Shown piece after piece: positions 47,846-60,490 of a DNA stretch of 64,000 bases. The notes beneath the pieces were generated by a model. The model ran no database searches. It was not told the origin of the DNA and saw nothing but the letters and a program-made list of their open reading frames with translations. The translations under genes and the position numbers were made by a program. Each line of letters starts with the position of its first letter. Within the stretch, counting starts at the first letter, position 1. Origin of the DNA: Chrysaora quinquecirrha (Eukaryota; Cnidaria; Scyphozoa; Semaeostomeae; Pelagiidae); the NCBI GenBank assembly GCA_014526335.1, contig JACTAT010000060.1, forward strand, positions 2,935,203 to 2,999,202, in the 5' to 3' direction.

Positions 47846-50800
47846 ATGGACAAGACTAAAGTTGTGACAGATAAAGAAAGAAAAGTCAAGAAAAGGGGTA
47901 AAGCTTTGAGATATTGGGCCGGGAGTGAAGAACAGCAAGATGAATCAAGAGCTGATGGTGAAAAGCAAGAAATGCACTCTGTGGATAATAAAGATGTAGA
48001 AGAATATGTTGTGGATCCAGAAGTTTTACAAAAATACAGGAGAGGAGAATCAATAAATATAGAGGTATATTAATATTCTTGCCAAAACTTAGAACTATGC
48101 ATCTAAGATCCTTTGTCGACATATGTGTTGAAAAATGTAAGTTTGAACATGCTCTTTAGTCCTGCCTCCTAATCTCTAGGAAGCCATCTCTATTTACCTG
48201 GCATCACACCTGCATGAATATTCATAAGCAACCAAACTGTATAAGTACACAAATCCTTTTGAATGAATGGTAGGCCTTTTGGAGTGCTAAAAATCGGCCA
48301 GATCAAAAATTCAGACATCGCAAAAACCACGGAAAATGTTCTAATCATTTAAAAAATTGTTTAAAGCACCCCAAGAGTCGAAATTAGACTTCGTTTTAAC
48401 ATTTCATTGTCTTTTCATACAAGGTAAAGATACATAAATTTCTGCTACATGAGTTTTCCAACCAAGTTTTTTCATGCATAACAGTGTATGCCCTTTGTCC
48501 GCAGTTTCCATGTTTTTGACTATTGACTACTGAGAAATCACAAACAAGGAAACAGTGGGCATTTTGGAATATTGGTTTTTTACATTGGTTTTTTTGCATG
48601 AAAAAGATAAAGATGTTTTAGAAAAAGTCTAAATTCAAAAATTTGGGTGCTTGAAACGACTTTCTAAAGGATTCAAATATTTTCCATGGTTTCCGTGGTT
48701 TCAGCAATGTCCGCTTTTTTGACCTGGCCCTAAAAACTCCATTTTCACTTTCTGATCGCTGCATTTTGATTTTGACCCAAGTCTGGGTATAAATTCCACC
48801 TAAGTCAATTGTTTCAGTCTGTTTCTGACGTTTGTACTCTGATGAGTGTCAGACTAAAGATCTTTTAAGTATGTCCGAAGATGCTCCTGTACTTCTCTTT
48901 TAACTTTATCTAGTGGGTTGTCTGTGTTTTCAGCATTTAAGAAATATCCTTCAAAACAATGTCTTCTTTTTCAGAAAGTAAAGAATAAGAAACTTAAAAG
49001 TAAATTAAAGAACTATGAATCCAACTTCAGTAAAGCAGAAAAACAGGCCGCAAGAGCAGAACTTCTCCTATCTGAAGAGGTTGGGTATGTGAACATCAAC
49101 ATCATACTTATTTACATGTTATTGCATTGAAAGTTTTTCTTTGAGATGTGTTCTTGACATAAAAATAGTTTTTGACATAACATAACAAGAAAAAAATTCT
49201 TCTTGTTGTTTATTTAGTTTAAAACTTGTTATATATACCAAATATATAAACGAGCTGGAGAACAGCCACTGTGTTGTATTTTGTGTTGTATGACCAAATA
49301 TTCCTTCTAAAAACCTATAACTTGCATACCAAGAATTACTTCCACTGAAACTTGATGTTCCTTTTTTTTAGATTCCTTGAAGCAGAAGGTTTAGAAAAAA
49401 CGTATAATATCTCACAGAAACAGATTTCAAAATCAGTTGATATTGCTAGTGCTGCAAAGGTTTACAGAGCATTGTTTTATTTCTTATCAAAGTGTGTTAA
49501 TAGACAGGGAAATTACTGTAACCATCTAGCAAACTGGGTAACCGGAAATTTTATTGTTGCTATTACATAACTACACTATTGCGGATATTTTGGCACTTGG
49601 GACATTTTTTGTTAATTGCCGGATGTCACGTGATCGATGACGTATGTAGTTGCCGGTCAGTAAAAAATCAAAGTCAAGATATTTCAAATTTCAGTATACC
49701 ATATGAAAGAGCGTCAAAAATGCAGCAAAATATTATAAGACATGCTTTGCATTTAAGCTACGGATACAAAGTTATGCACAGTTAAAAATGTGCTCCTCCG
49801 CAGAGGCTCAAATTTTTTGAGCTTTCAAAATTGATTCTGTCATCTGTCTGAAGAAAAACTACTGTCTTTTACACTTTGTTGAGGTATCACGGATGTGTAA
49901 AAGGTGCGAAACTATCAGAAAAACTTAGATTCATAGTGATAATTGTCAATCAGACGTTCTTCTTACCTACTGAACAAGGCCAAAAGCTTGCGACTTTGAG
50001 TTCATGTGCTTTTCCGATGATACTTAGGTAATGCAATGTACGCCTGTCCAATTTCAACGTGTTACCGTAACTATTTCTATTAAGGAACATAAATGGCACA
50101 CATTTGTAAGAGAAACCTAGATTCATAGTCATGAGAAGTCAATCAGTTCTTATTCTTCAAGCAAGCCGAAACTTTGCAACTATGTGCTGCTCTTATGATT
50201 CTTTAAGCGCTATACGCCTTTCTAAATTCAACTTAAAAACCTAATTATTACCCAATCGGATTTACATGGGGTACGAAAATGTCAGAAGAACTCAGATTCA
50301 CGTGATAGATGGTCAATAAAACGTGCTTTTTATCCAAGGATAATCTAGTTTCAAGGACAAAAACAACTCAATGCGAAGCAATAGTCAAGAAATCAGGTCC
50401 TAAAAAGCCTGTTTCTATTTTGAAAGAGAGTGTCTGTTATTTCATATACTGGTCGTCAAGTTGTAGCTCAGGAGAAACTTTCCAGGACTAACTATAATCC
50501 GCTGTTACTTAAGAACTTCGTCATTTCTTGAAGCGTATAAAGCGGGGCGCTTGCCGATAACGGCTGGTTTACATTTGGGCACAGTGCACCGTTGGTCTGA
50601 ACTTCCGACCAAGGGCGGCGGGGGCAGAAGCAACAATTTTAAGGCAAAACAATAGGAAAATAAAAGAATTTGGCAATTTTCCCGAGGGCAGGGGGGCAGC
50701 TGCCCCCGCTGCCCCCGTGCTTCCGGCGCCCCTGCTTCCGACGCTTGGAAGAGCGCTTAAAGCTGACTCGATTGCGCATCGTCAGATCTTGGCACTACGT

Positions 50801-53800
50801 CCGCACTTTCGAAAATGCTGAAATAGAAAGCAGTTATATTTCAAAGCAACAGAATATAGGGTACGAACTTCAAAACAACAACAATAGATTTGAATTTTTA
50901 ATGCATGTTTCGGCTGATAATTCAGCGCAATTTTGAAATCTCCCAAATCTGTCGTCCCTGAAAGATGAACATAGTTTGAAAATGGCAAAAAGAATGGAAA
51001 ATGTATTCACAGAGTATGATGACAAACCAATTCATAGCGAAGAAAAGAGGCAAGGGCCGACTAGCGTGATTGCTTTATGTTCCCAAAGAAAATGGTCTAA
51101 TTCCGCTAGAAACCGCATACCATTATCGAAAGAAACAACGCTTGCAAAGGGAACCGGGAAAGAGTTATAGTTCATAACAACAACCTCGGAAAAGCTGAAG
51201 ATCAGGTCAATTAATACTGTAAGCAGCGCTAAATTTGCTAAACTTAAAAATGGACTTTGAATTTTTTGACCGTGAAGATAAAAAGTTGTTCGTTAAGTAA
51301 GACTTGGGGATTGCTGTTCGCCTTTTTGATATACCTAATCTGATTGAATAAATACACAATAATTCTCCAAAAAGGAACGCTAACTTTGAAACTGGCTGCT
51401 GTCTGCTCCACGATTCACCCTGCTACGCTTGATTCTCAGGTTCGGGTATGCGGTTTTCTGTAGAAGCTTTATTAGGACGATTTGCTTTCATATATGTAAT
51501 TATTTTACGGGAACGTCAACCTGTTTTCCGACTATGCTGTTCGATAGTCACCCAGTCTCTATTATCAGGATCCACAGAGATCCATTGGCTTCAAGCATAC
51601 ATAACATAAGTTACCATGTTAGGGAAGTGCGAAACGGTCTATATTCAATTTCAAGAAGCCGATGTTGCATTTGGTATGGAATGTAAATGGCAAAAGTGAA
51701 AGTAGAACAACAAGAAGAGAGATACAACCAAAGAGCAGATGATGTCAATGGCGCTTCTAATGAAACAGCGAAAGAACATTATCATGAACGCAGGGCATCT
51801 TTTAAGGAATTATGACTAGTGGGCCAATCCAACAGGAGAGCTCGATTCACTATGAAAAAGGTAAGGTCTGCAATCAAGACTATATCAAGAAATGAATGGC
51901 TGGTAACTCCAGTGGCCTGCAAACACCTTCTCCGACCATGAAGCAAACATGTAATGAGAAACCAAAGGTGCACTTCCCAAGGAGGGTACGGGGACATACT
52001 CCCTCGGAAAATCTTGGAATTTTATGTGTCTAGAGTCGCCCTGGTTGGGTTTCCTTGACTGAAATATGCTTTAGTTACAAAATGATTCTATTTCACCAAC
52101 TTAGAAAGGGCCCAATCTAGTGGGCCAAAAGCCACAAATTTTGCTCTTATTACTGGGCCAGGAAAAGGGCCCGCTGGGCCAATGGCCCAGTAGTTACAAT
52201 GTTCAATGATGCCCTGCATGAACGCAACTTAGTGAGTGATACCAGTGTGTTTCTGACAATTCACTCTCACATTCTCCTATTCTTCTGTGCAAAAGATCTC
52301 GCAATGGAGCTGCAGTGGAACCACGCTTTACCGCACTTGCTAAAATTCAAGGTTGAGCTACAAGTTCTAGACGCATGATGTACAGTATGCTTGTTTACCT
52401 TGAAAATACCGGTAAAGAATTATGGTCGCAAGAAAAAGTACGTAAAGAATCATACAGTGCAAACGATAGACGTAGAGTAGCTACATAAAGTGTCTAAACC
52501 CTCTAAAGGCAACACATAAACGCAAAGTCGAACGCGATCTCTCAAAGTTTCGGCTTCTCAAGGGGTAAGAACTTTTGATTATTGTAAGTCGTTGAAATTG
52601 GACAGGCGTACATTGCATTACCTAAGTATCATCGGAAAAGCACATGAACTCAAAGTCGCAAGCTTTTGGCCTTGTTCAGTAGGTAAGAAGAACGTCTGAT
52701 TGACAATTATCACTATGAATCTAAGTTTTTCTGATAGTTTCGAACCTTTTACACATCCGTGATACCTCAACAAAGTGTAAAAGACAGTAGTTTTTCTTCA
52801 GACAGATGACAGAATCAATTTTGAAAGCTCAAAAAATTTGAGCCTCTGCGGAGGAGCACATTTTTAACTGTGCATAACTTTGTATCCGTAGCTTAAATGC
52901 AAAGCATGTCTTATAATATTTTGCTGCATTTTTGACGCTCTTTCATATGGTATACTGAAATTTGAAATATCTTGACTTTGATTTTTTACTGACCGGCAAC
53001 TACATACGTCATCGATCACGTGACATCCGGCAATTAACAAAAAATGTCCCAAGTGCCAAAATATCCGCAATAGTGTAGTTAAGTAATAGCAACAATAAAA
53101 TTTTCGGTTACCCAGTTTGCTAGATGGTTACAGTAATTTCCCTGTCTATAATGATATGTCTTTAGTCTTTATTGGTTTTAAGGTTGATAATCACCAAGAA
53201 TTTGACTTGAAACAACTGTCATTTGCAACATATAAGTTTAATTTGTATCATTCTTCCAATTACAAGACAGTGTATATTGTCCTCGATCGAATTGCAATCC
53301 ATTGTAAAAGAAGGAACCTGATCGAAACAAAAACTGTCAGTTTTTATAAATATGCATTTTAGAGAGAGCCACAGAACTGGTGCCTGAGCGTAACCTGACA
53401 AGCTCAGCAAATGAAGTCGATAAAAGCTGATTATCGTAAATTTTGGCAATCGACACAAATGAAAAATCTACCTTATATAGTCATGCAATATTGCACTATA
53501 ATTCTTCTTGAATTTCTACTTTAGTGTTTCGACCTGAAGCTGGACACCTTTGGACCCTACAGAATAAGCTACACAAGAAATGGAAGGTACCAAGCTAGCA
53601 ACATTTTTCTTACATTTTGCTCAGTACTAGAAGGGCTAGCTGTGCTTAATGTGAACAATGAGACTGTTTACTCTCCTGTGACACTGTAGATGACATTAAA
53701 TGACGACGAAAGCTACCCTAAGGAAAATAGGCATAGCCCAGGTTACGTATTAAGAGACTAGTGTGTTCTGAAATGTTACAATGGTGATGAAATAATTTTA

Positions 53801-56800
53801 GCCTCTTGAAAATCCTATGTTCAGTCATTTTTTGTCTTTCATATGATATTCCTAAATGGCCCAGCAAGTTTGGTTGCTGCTAGCAAGTTTAAAATCTCTC
53901 GCCTTGACGATTTTGTGAATTTGATTTTGTGTTTACATTATTGAAAAGAAACTGCGTTGCTTTACTGCACCAAAAACATACTTCAAACTTTCTGGAAGTA
54001 TGTGCCAGACAGAGCTGATTGATCACAATAGAATTACAATTTCAATTCTATCTGACGTATTCTTCCTTTGATGCTGTTTAATCTCAATCTGCGATATAGA
54101 ATGGTATATATGCAAAGTATTTAATTTGTTCTTGTCTAGGTTTCTTCTATTAGGTGGACAGAGGGGTCATCTGGCAACAATAGATTGGTCTTCAAAGAAA
54201 TTAGGCTGTGAATTTCATGTCCAAGAAACTGTTAGAGATTTAAAGTGAGTTTGCTTACACTATTGAATTTAACCAATTTATAACTATGCTACAAAAACCA
54301 TTAATTCTAAATCTATACCTGCATCGGTTTCATACTATTTTCATGTGACACCGTTTCATGGCGTATGACTACAGAAACATCAAAATATTTAATACTTTTC
54401 ACTAATCATACAATTTTTGGAACGTTAGAAATAGGAAAAATATTACCCGAGCTACGAAAAAACGTTAAAATTAAAAACGTTACCTACACGGATACCAAAC
54501 TATCCTTCTTTCTGGCGTCTTATGAAAGGAATTTCTACAGGTTAAGAATTAATGGAGCAGAGGCATAAGGGAAAGCTAAAAATTCAGAAACCCTGGGTGA
54601 GAAACATCAGTAATAGACAAAACATATAAAACGCTTTAGCAAAATAATTTAATCTAAAATTGTGCTAGCATCGTGGAGAACTTAATGTGCATTGGCATGT
54701 GTTTGAAAACTAAGTTTGGGCAAAATATTTTCGTTTCAGTTCTGTCCAGCAAGACTGTGGAAAAAGCTAGACTTTATCTAACTGTACTGTAAATCTCACT
54801 GTAAATAAACGAAGAGCTGCTGTTGAGTAAAATATTTTGCGCATATTCAAGCGGAAGGTTTCTTTCATTCTTTTCCTTTGCCTCGACTGTGAGTCAGTTT
54901 TTCGAAGGTAATAATCAACCTGTGAATTCTCCTTTAGGTGGCTTCACCAGGAAACAATGTTTGCCGTCGCCCAGAAAAAGAATGTTTACATATATGATAA
55001 TACTGGAATGGAAATCCACTGCTTGAAGAAACACAGTTTTGTAAATAAAATGGAATACTTGCCTTTCCATTTCTTATTAGCAACAGTGGTGAGTTTTCAT
55101 TACCTTTTTCTTGTATGACAGAGTTTGCTTAGAATAATTTCTGAGCATAGAAGAATTGAATGATAGCTCTTCCTAGTTCTTGTTTCTTTGCTGTGGTATT
55201 ATTTTGAGTTTTAGCATATTTTCTCTTGCTTTTTTATAGAGCAATAATGGCTTTTTGCGGTATCAAGATACATCTACTGGTAAAATGATTTCGGAGACAA
55301 GTACGAGACTGGGAAACTGCGACTGCATGGCCAAAAACCCGTATAATGCAATTATTAATTTAGGACACGCTAATGGTGAGTATATTAGTATAAACTTGTA
55401 AACGACCTCTTAGATTCTTCTCGAGCTGACGTAAATTTTCAAAACTCGAATTTGTAAAGAGTCTAATGTACAATTAACATTAAAGTTCAATTTAAAATAT
55501 GCAATATGCTGCGCCTTATTTGCAAGAATTTGGATTAATGTATATTTTCCAATGCCGTTTTCGCATTATGTGCCATCACTTCTGTTCAGATTGTATTTCA
55601 AATTATGAAAGCGAGTTCGGATACTTTGGAAAGTAGCAGTACAGTGTTCGCTCACCTTGAATTATTGCGGACACTGAAACATTTTAATTCAACACAAAAA
55701 GCCCTTTTTCAGTAAAATCTAGTTGTCAAAAGAAAGGTTAGAGAATTTTTCTTCGGATAGGAGCAAAATTTAGTCGATTTCTGCAAGTTAACCCATCAAT
55801 TTGTCATTGAATTTGAACATGACACTGCTCCAACTTCTGAATGAATTTCTTTATCAAAACATTATTTTAACTGTTCGTTACTTTTGGTTCTAACGGAAAG
55901 GCGGTAAAATGGTGAATATTTCCCCGCCAAAATCGGTAGTCATGCGGCCCCTGAGCCCTGTTGTCTTTGTTTTGAAAATAGCTTACTTTAGGCCGAGAGC
56001 CACAGCTAGCCGCTATCTTGAGAAAGGTGGTGCGATACTTTTTGAACGTAAGTGTTCTTTATTCTTGGCAATATTAGAAAAATGTAATTAAGAAAATAAG
56101 AACAGAATTTTATGAAGAACATGCGTGTTGCTTACTGCTTATTGTTGCCCGACGACCCATTCGAACAAAATATATGACACAGGGGCTCATATGTCTTAAT
56201 TTGTTCACGTTTATCGATATTTTTGTATTTTAGGCACTGTAACAATGTGGAGCCCATCAGTAAGGGAACCGCTGGTTAAAATGTTGACACACCGTGGCCC
56301 ATTGAAGTCTATTTCTATTGATAAAAATGGATTGTAAGTTCCGTTTTGCTTTCTTAGACAATATTCATTTTCAAAACAGGGCCAGAGGATGCTGCATGTT
56401 TTTAAGCAGCCATACATGGTCTCTGATGACTTTGTTTTTTAAGTGAACATTTACAACGTGTTTTAAAAGAATTTTAAGATTTGATAACAAAAAAGAGCTT
56501 AATTTCAGAAAGAAACTTCCAACCTAGCCGGAATGATTTTTTTGGTATCGTAATCTTGTCGTTAAACCCATTCCAAAATTTTTAAGTTGCAATATCACGA
56601 TATCATGAAATAAGTCATCTCTCCCTGCCAGATGGGACACTTTTGCCTTTGAAAAGACAGGATAGCGTACGGCAAGATGTTTTCGTGTATAGTTGAGTTA
56701 TCCCGGCTAGATTAGAAGGTTTCTGAGATGCGTTTGTTCATATTGAGCCTGCTTCTATTAAGAGCATGGCACAAACTGAATTTGCAGCTACAATTGACTA

Positions 56801-59800
56801 TGAATTGACTAAGCTATATTGTCAAAAATAGACTATCTTTCAACGTCCAAATATGAATTTGTGTGTTCCTTCCAAATCCTGAATTGAAATAGGTCCTGCG
56901 TCTTCCCAGTACGAGGCGTTTTGGAGCATCAGTCTACATACCATATGCACGCATCATAGGTGGGACGCTTGAGCTCGTTAAATGGTGCTCTTTAGCGTCG
57001 AGTTTTTCACAATAATATAAGCATGATAATAAAATAAATATTAATACAACGTTACGTGAAATAACAAAAGAATAGAACAAAAATGAAATTCTTAGATATT
57101 GCCCTTCTTTATATACCACCCTCTTCTAAACGACCTTGGTACTCAGATCCAAATGTTTTCAGGTTACCACCCCTTGTTCAGAACGTTAAGAACTCTTGAA
57201 GAACATTTTCATTTTCCCTTTTCAAGGTATATGGTAACGAGCGGAATGGATGGAATGATGAAAATATGGGATATAAGAAGCTACAAACCTTTATATGGAT
57301 ATCGCTTGCATAGAGCAGCCAGTACGTTATCAATTAGTCAAAGAGGGCAACTTGCTGCTGGATTTGGGCCTCATGTTTATGTGAGAAGACGTTGAATGAT
57401 CTTGTATTTATGTAAATTATTATAGTGCTTGACGACCTTGATCTATAGTATTACGTTAATTGCCAGTTATTACTTAATTTGTTGCTGTTTTCATTTTTTA
57501 GATATACAGAGACGCATTTACCCAGGAACAAAAGATGCCGTACATGTCTCATTTGATTCCTTCTTCTGACGTCGTTAGTGTTGAGTTTTGTCCATTTGAA
57601 GATATTCTTGGAGTTGGGCATTCTTATGGCTTTTCCAGTTTATTGATTCCTGGCTCTGGGGAGGCTAATATTGATGCACTTGAAGCAAACCCTTATGAAA
57701 CTAAGAAGCAAAGAAGAGAACATGAGGTTAAAATGCTGTTGGAAAAGGTATGATACGTATACGCAATGTACCTGACATGGCTGCAAAGATTCTTTTGACA
57801 ATATGCTGGCGTATATGACAATCATACTCGTCAATCATATCATATCTGTTGCTGAAGATTTTAAATGCTCTTGGCTCAATGCACAGCTTCTTCTTGCTGT
57901 GAAGCCAGCATAGCAGCAGCATAATGCGAGAAACAAACAAATTTAGTTGTTTGTTTGTTGGTTTGCAGCCAATTCACTTCGTTGTTTTGCTTAATGTTTA
58001 TTTCATCTACCTGCTTTGTACACGTCACAGTTGCTGTGTACCTTGGGTGCTTACCATGCTTACCAGGGCTGTCTATAAAGCAGCGTGAATGTGTCAGTCT
58101 ATCCAAACACAGGGATGAAAACATGAAACATGCGATGCTATGGAGCAGCTTATTTCAAGCCTTTTTGATAGCATATCAACAGTGACTTTAATTTTATGAA
58201 AAGATTTTCGAAATTCATTGCAAAAATATTGTCATCGAATGGCTTTGGTTTCTAATAATGGCGTATTCATTTCATTTTTTCTAGATTCAACCAGATTTGA
58301 TAACACTTGAACCAAGCGATATAATGCATGCGGACCTTGTGAGAACAGACCAGGGAAAGCCGAGTCAAGCGCAAGTAAGTTGTGTAATTTTCACCCCACA
58401 TGATCCGTCCAGCCGAAAAGGCAATCATGTTTCCTTACATAACAATTCTTATGCGAAAGCACTTGGCGATGAAAAATTTCGTTATTAGCTTTCCGAAGCT
58501 GTTTATCAATAATCTGTTGGTCATTTAGTTTGCATCTTGATTACTGCTTTCAATAATTTTTCAATGAAATCGGTTTGGTGAATCTGTGAAGTATTCTAAT
58601 GTCAAATTGCTTCAATCAAGTCAAACTTGTGAGGCTAATCATTGAGACTTTTATATTTTCAAAAATATTGAGATAATTATTTTTCGGATAATAATTGTTG
58701 TTTGTTTTAGAATGAATTTTCCTTTCTAGTCATTCATTTATTGTCTTAGTTACTTTTACTCCTATGATCTGCCTGTCTCCCCTGCTGTTGTATTTTTGGG
58801 CCGTGCAGAATACAACTTTTTGCTTTGATAGTTTTATAATAGCTGTGATGTATTTCTGGTTTTGTATTCCACAAATAAAAACATTAATAGAAGAATAATT
58901 AATAATTTGGTTAATACTTTGAATTCCGCGAAAATTTTAAACCATTAAACTGGGCATGTCAAATTTTTCTTGCTAAAGAAAAATATTCAGATCATTTCTT
59001 GCTAGAGAGGCTATTCAAGTCAAAAAAGACGACATTGGCTAAATACGCATCATGGTTTGCTTTTTTCTTTCTTCTTGAATCGTGCAAATGAATTATTGTC
59101 CTGTTTTAAACTTTGTTTTTTTAGGTTGGCTTTGAACCAAAATACAAAACTAAAGGAAAAGGAACCTCTGTAAAGATGCATCAAAGACGAAAAGGTGTAA
59201 AAGACGAAACAAAGAGAGTAAGCTTCAATTAACATTTGTTGTTGTTATTTCACAACTTCATTAAATTTTTTTAATTTCCTTTTTTTCCCATGTTTACCAC
59301 TACAAGAAATTCTTAAATGAACCCTTTTTTGGCTTATTGATTTCTGAATTTTTTGTAAGGTAGAATTCCAATTGTGGATTATGCCGATTGACGGCTAACT
59401 AAAGGAATGTTAGGGTACATAGAGGTAAATTGATTCACAGAGAAGATAACAAGATATTCATTAATTGAACAGAAGTTGCCAAACGGTCGATTAGGGAATT
59501 TTTGTTAATGTTGGTTTTTTCCTGTTTGAGATGAGTTGCGTAAAGCACCTTTGTCCGATAGTCAAGGCTATAATTTAAGAGTAGGGCTTTAGCTAATTTA
59601 AGAATAGGGAGTTTATTTGTTATGAATAATCTTTCAGACATATTTCAGCATAGTTTATTTGAATAAGACCAATTTTTTTTAGTTACTTTTGTAGACATCA
59701 AGTTTTTGTTTGTAACTTTGCAAGCTAAAGCCTTGTTTCCATAAGATCGTAGAGAGATCGGCGACCGTCTGCGATCGTCGCCGATCCCTTCTTCGATCTT

Positions 59801-60490
59801 CCATCTGCAATTTCATCTCAGTGTTTCCATACATCGGTGACTGTCTGCGATGATGTAGCGATTCAGCCTTCATCACGCAGGTCTTCAAGCCAGAACAATG
59901 GCAGCTGTCAATCAATTCGATAATGAGACTCGCATGATTGCATTTAAACAATATGATAGTCGGCGTTGATCGCCGATCGTCTGCGATCCATGTTTCATTA
60001 ACTTTTTCCTTGATCGGGACAGTCGTTATGATCGGGAAAGTTGAACTCATTTCAACTCTCCCGATGCTTACGACTAACAATCTCCGACTGTCGTGATGAT
60101 CGTAGAGCATGTTTCCATTAAATCCGGAACAGACTATCGCAGACGGTCGCGGATCCTCTTACGACCGCTCTACGATTTTATGGAAGCCAGGCTTAAGATT
60201 TTTCCAAATCGAATACGCCTTTAAATGATGTATTTGTTAGCAATTCAACAACCAACAACAAATGAAAGTTATAATTTTCTAGTATCCATTTGTTTTCGTA
60301 TTTTGTTACAAAACAATGATTTTTTAAATGATGAAATCTCTTTTTTCCAAAGGACAAGTTGAAAAGGGAAATGCTGGAAAAGAAAGAGCAAGAACGAGAG
60401 GAGAAACTCAATGAGAAACGTAATATTGACGTTTTAGCAGTCAACGAGCCAAGATCTGCATTAGATAGGTTTACCAAGAAAACATCTTAA
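47846..60490 (+). CDS. WDR46: WDR46 (Utp7/BING4), small-subunit processome WD40 protein, 13 exons
   Basis: Exons: 47846-48064, 48975-49084, 49372-49459, 53525-53586, 54140-54244, 54938-55088, 55240-55375, 56234-56333, 57227-57380, 57502-57747, 58285-58374, 59125-59217, 60353-60490. Total 1,692 nt and 563 residues (human 610); every junction is GT-AG and in phase. The N-terminus is basic and acidic by turns, then [19 protein letters not shown] and [16 protein letters not shown] repeats, and a conserved C-terminal domain. Utp7/WDR46 acts in the nucleolar SSU processome for 18S rRNA maturation. An AG just before the ATG suggests a spliced 5' leader. AATAAA occurs at 60,930. Human WDR46 lies close to unrelated genes, so the neighbours carry no functional hint. 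Confidence 0.97.
48745..48895 (+). repeat. Repeat R, partial copy F with intact CTGATGA box
   Basis: It retains TCTGGGTATAAATTCCACC, TTGTTTCAGTCTGTTTCTGA and the core at 48833-48873: TGTACT, CTGATGA, GTGTCAGAC, TAA, AGATCTTTTA, AGTATG. Only this copy keeps the exact CTGATGA. It lies in the first WDR46 intron, just upstream of exon 2. Confidence 0.8.
49501..53148. mobile_element. 3.65-kb fold-back element with 559-bp terminal inverted repeats
   Basis: Arms 49501-50059 and 52590-53148 are inverted copies differing at only a few positions, starting TAGACAGGGAAATTACTGTA. The arms contain identical 68-codon frames reading inward. The centre of about 2.5 kb has no recognisable transposase. The element fills most of WDR46 intron 3 (49,460-53,524). 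Flanks are TTAA on the left and TAAT on the right, so no clean target duplication was fixed. Superfamily is uncertain (fold-back, Mutator-like or Kolobok-like). Confidence 0.9.
49927..50330. repeat. Subterminal degenerate repeat in the left arm of the fold-back element
   Basis: AGATTCATAGTGATAATTGT at 49,927, AGATTCATAGTCATGAGAAG at 50,119 and AGATTCACGTGATAGATGGT at 50,294 each lead to GTCAAT(C/A)A and a T-rich block. The units are about 175-192 bases and have diverged. The second and third units lie inside the arm boundary and are not copied intact on the right. Confidence 0.7.
53525..57380 (+). other. WDR46: WD40 propeller exons of WDR46
   Basis: Exons 4-9 encode [97 protein letters not shown] and [20 protein letters not shown]. 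The W-D or W-S ends and GH/G(S/D) turns recur at about 40-residue spacing as expected for blades of the propeller. Sequence is closely conserved with animal WDR46 and no key block is missing. Confidence 0.95.
57502..60490 (+). other. WDR46: BING4CT domain and basic tail of WDR46
   Basis: Exon 10 encodes [20 protein letters not shown] then [20 protein letters not shown], the hallmark of the BING4 C-terminal domain. Exons 11-13 encode [35 protein letters not shown], and a Lys/Glu-rich helix ending [11 protein letters not shown]. The terminal SALDRF motif is conserved in animal orthologues. Confidence 0.95.
59729..60193. mobile_element. Harbinger-type MITE with TAA target duplication
   Basis: Left end AGCCTTGTTTCCATAAGATC then GTAGAGAGATCG; right end complement AGCCTGGCTTCCATAAAATC then GTAGAGCGGTCG. 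TAA flanks both sides (59,726-59,728 and 60,194-60,196). Internal (G)ATCGTCTGCGATC motifs recur in both directions. It lies in the last WDR46 intron and leaves the acceptor at 60,352 intact. The 143-codon frame on its minus strand is a by-product of the repeats. Confidence 0.88.

Noticed and set aside
49579..49785. 68-codon frame found identically at 49579-49785 (plus) and 52864-53070 (minus)
   Set aside because: The identity comes from the inverted arms of one element. There is no motif, and a single element's arms give no evidence of selection on protein.
59679..60110. 143-codon frame on the minus strand
   Set aside because: It lies inside the Harbinger MITE; the frame is a by-product of inverted GATCGTC motifs.
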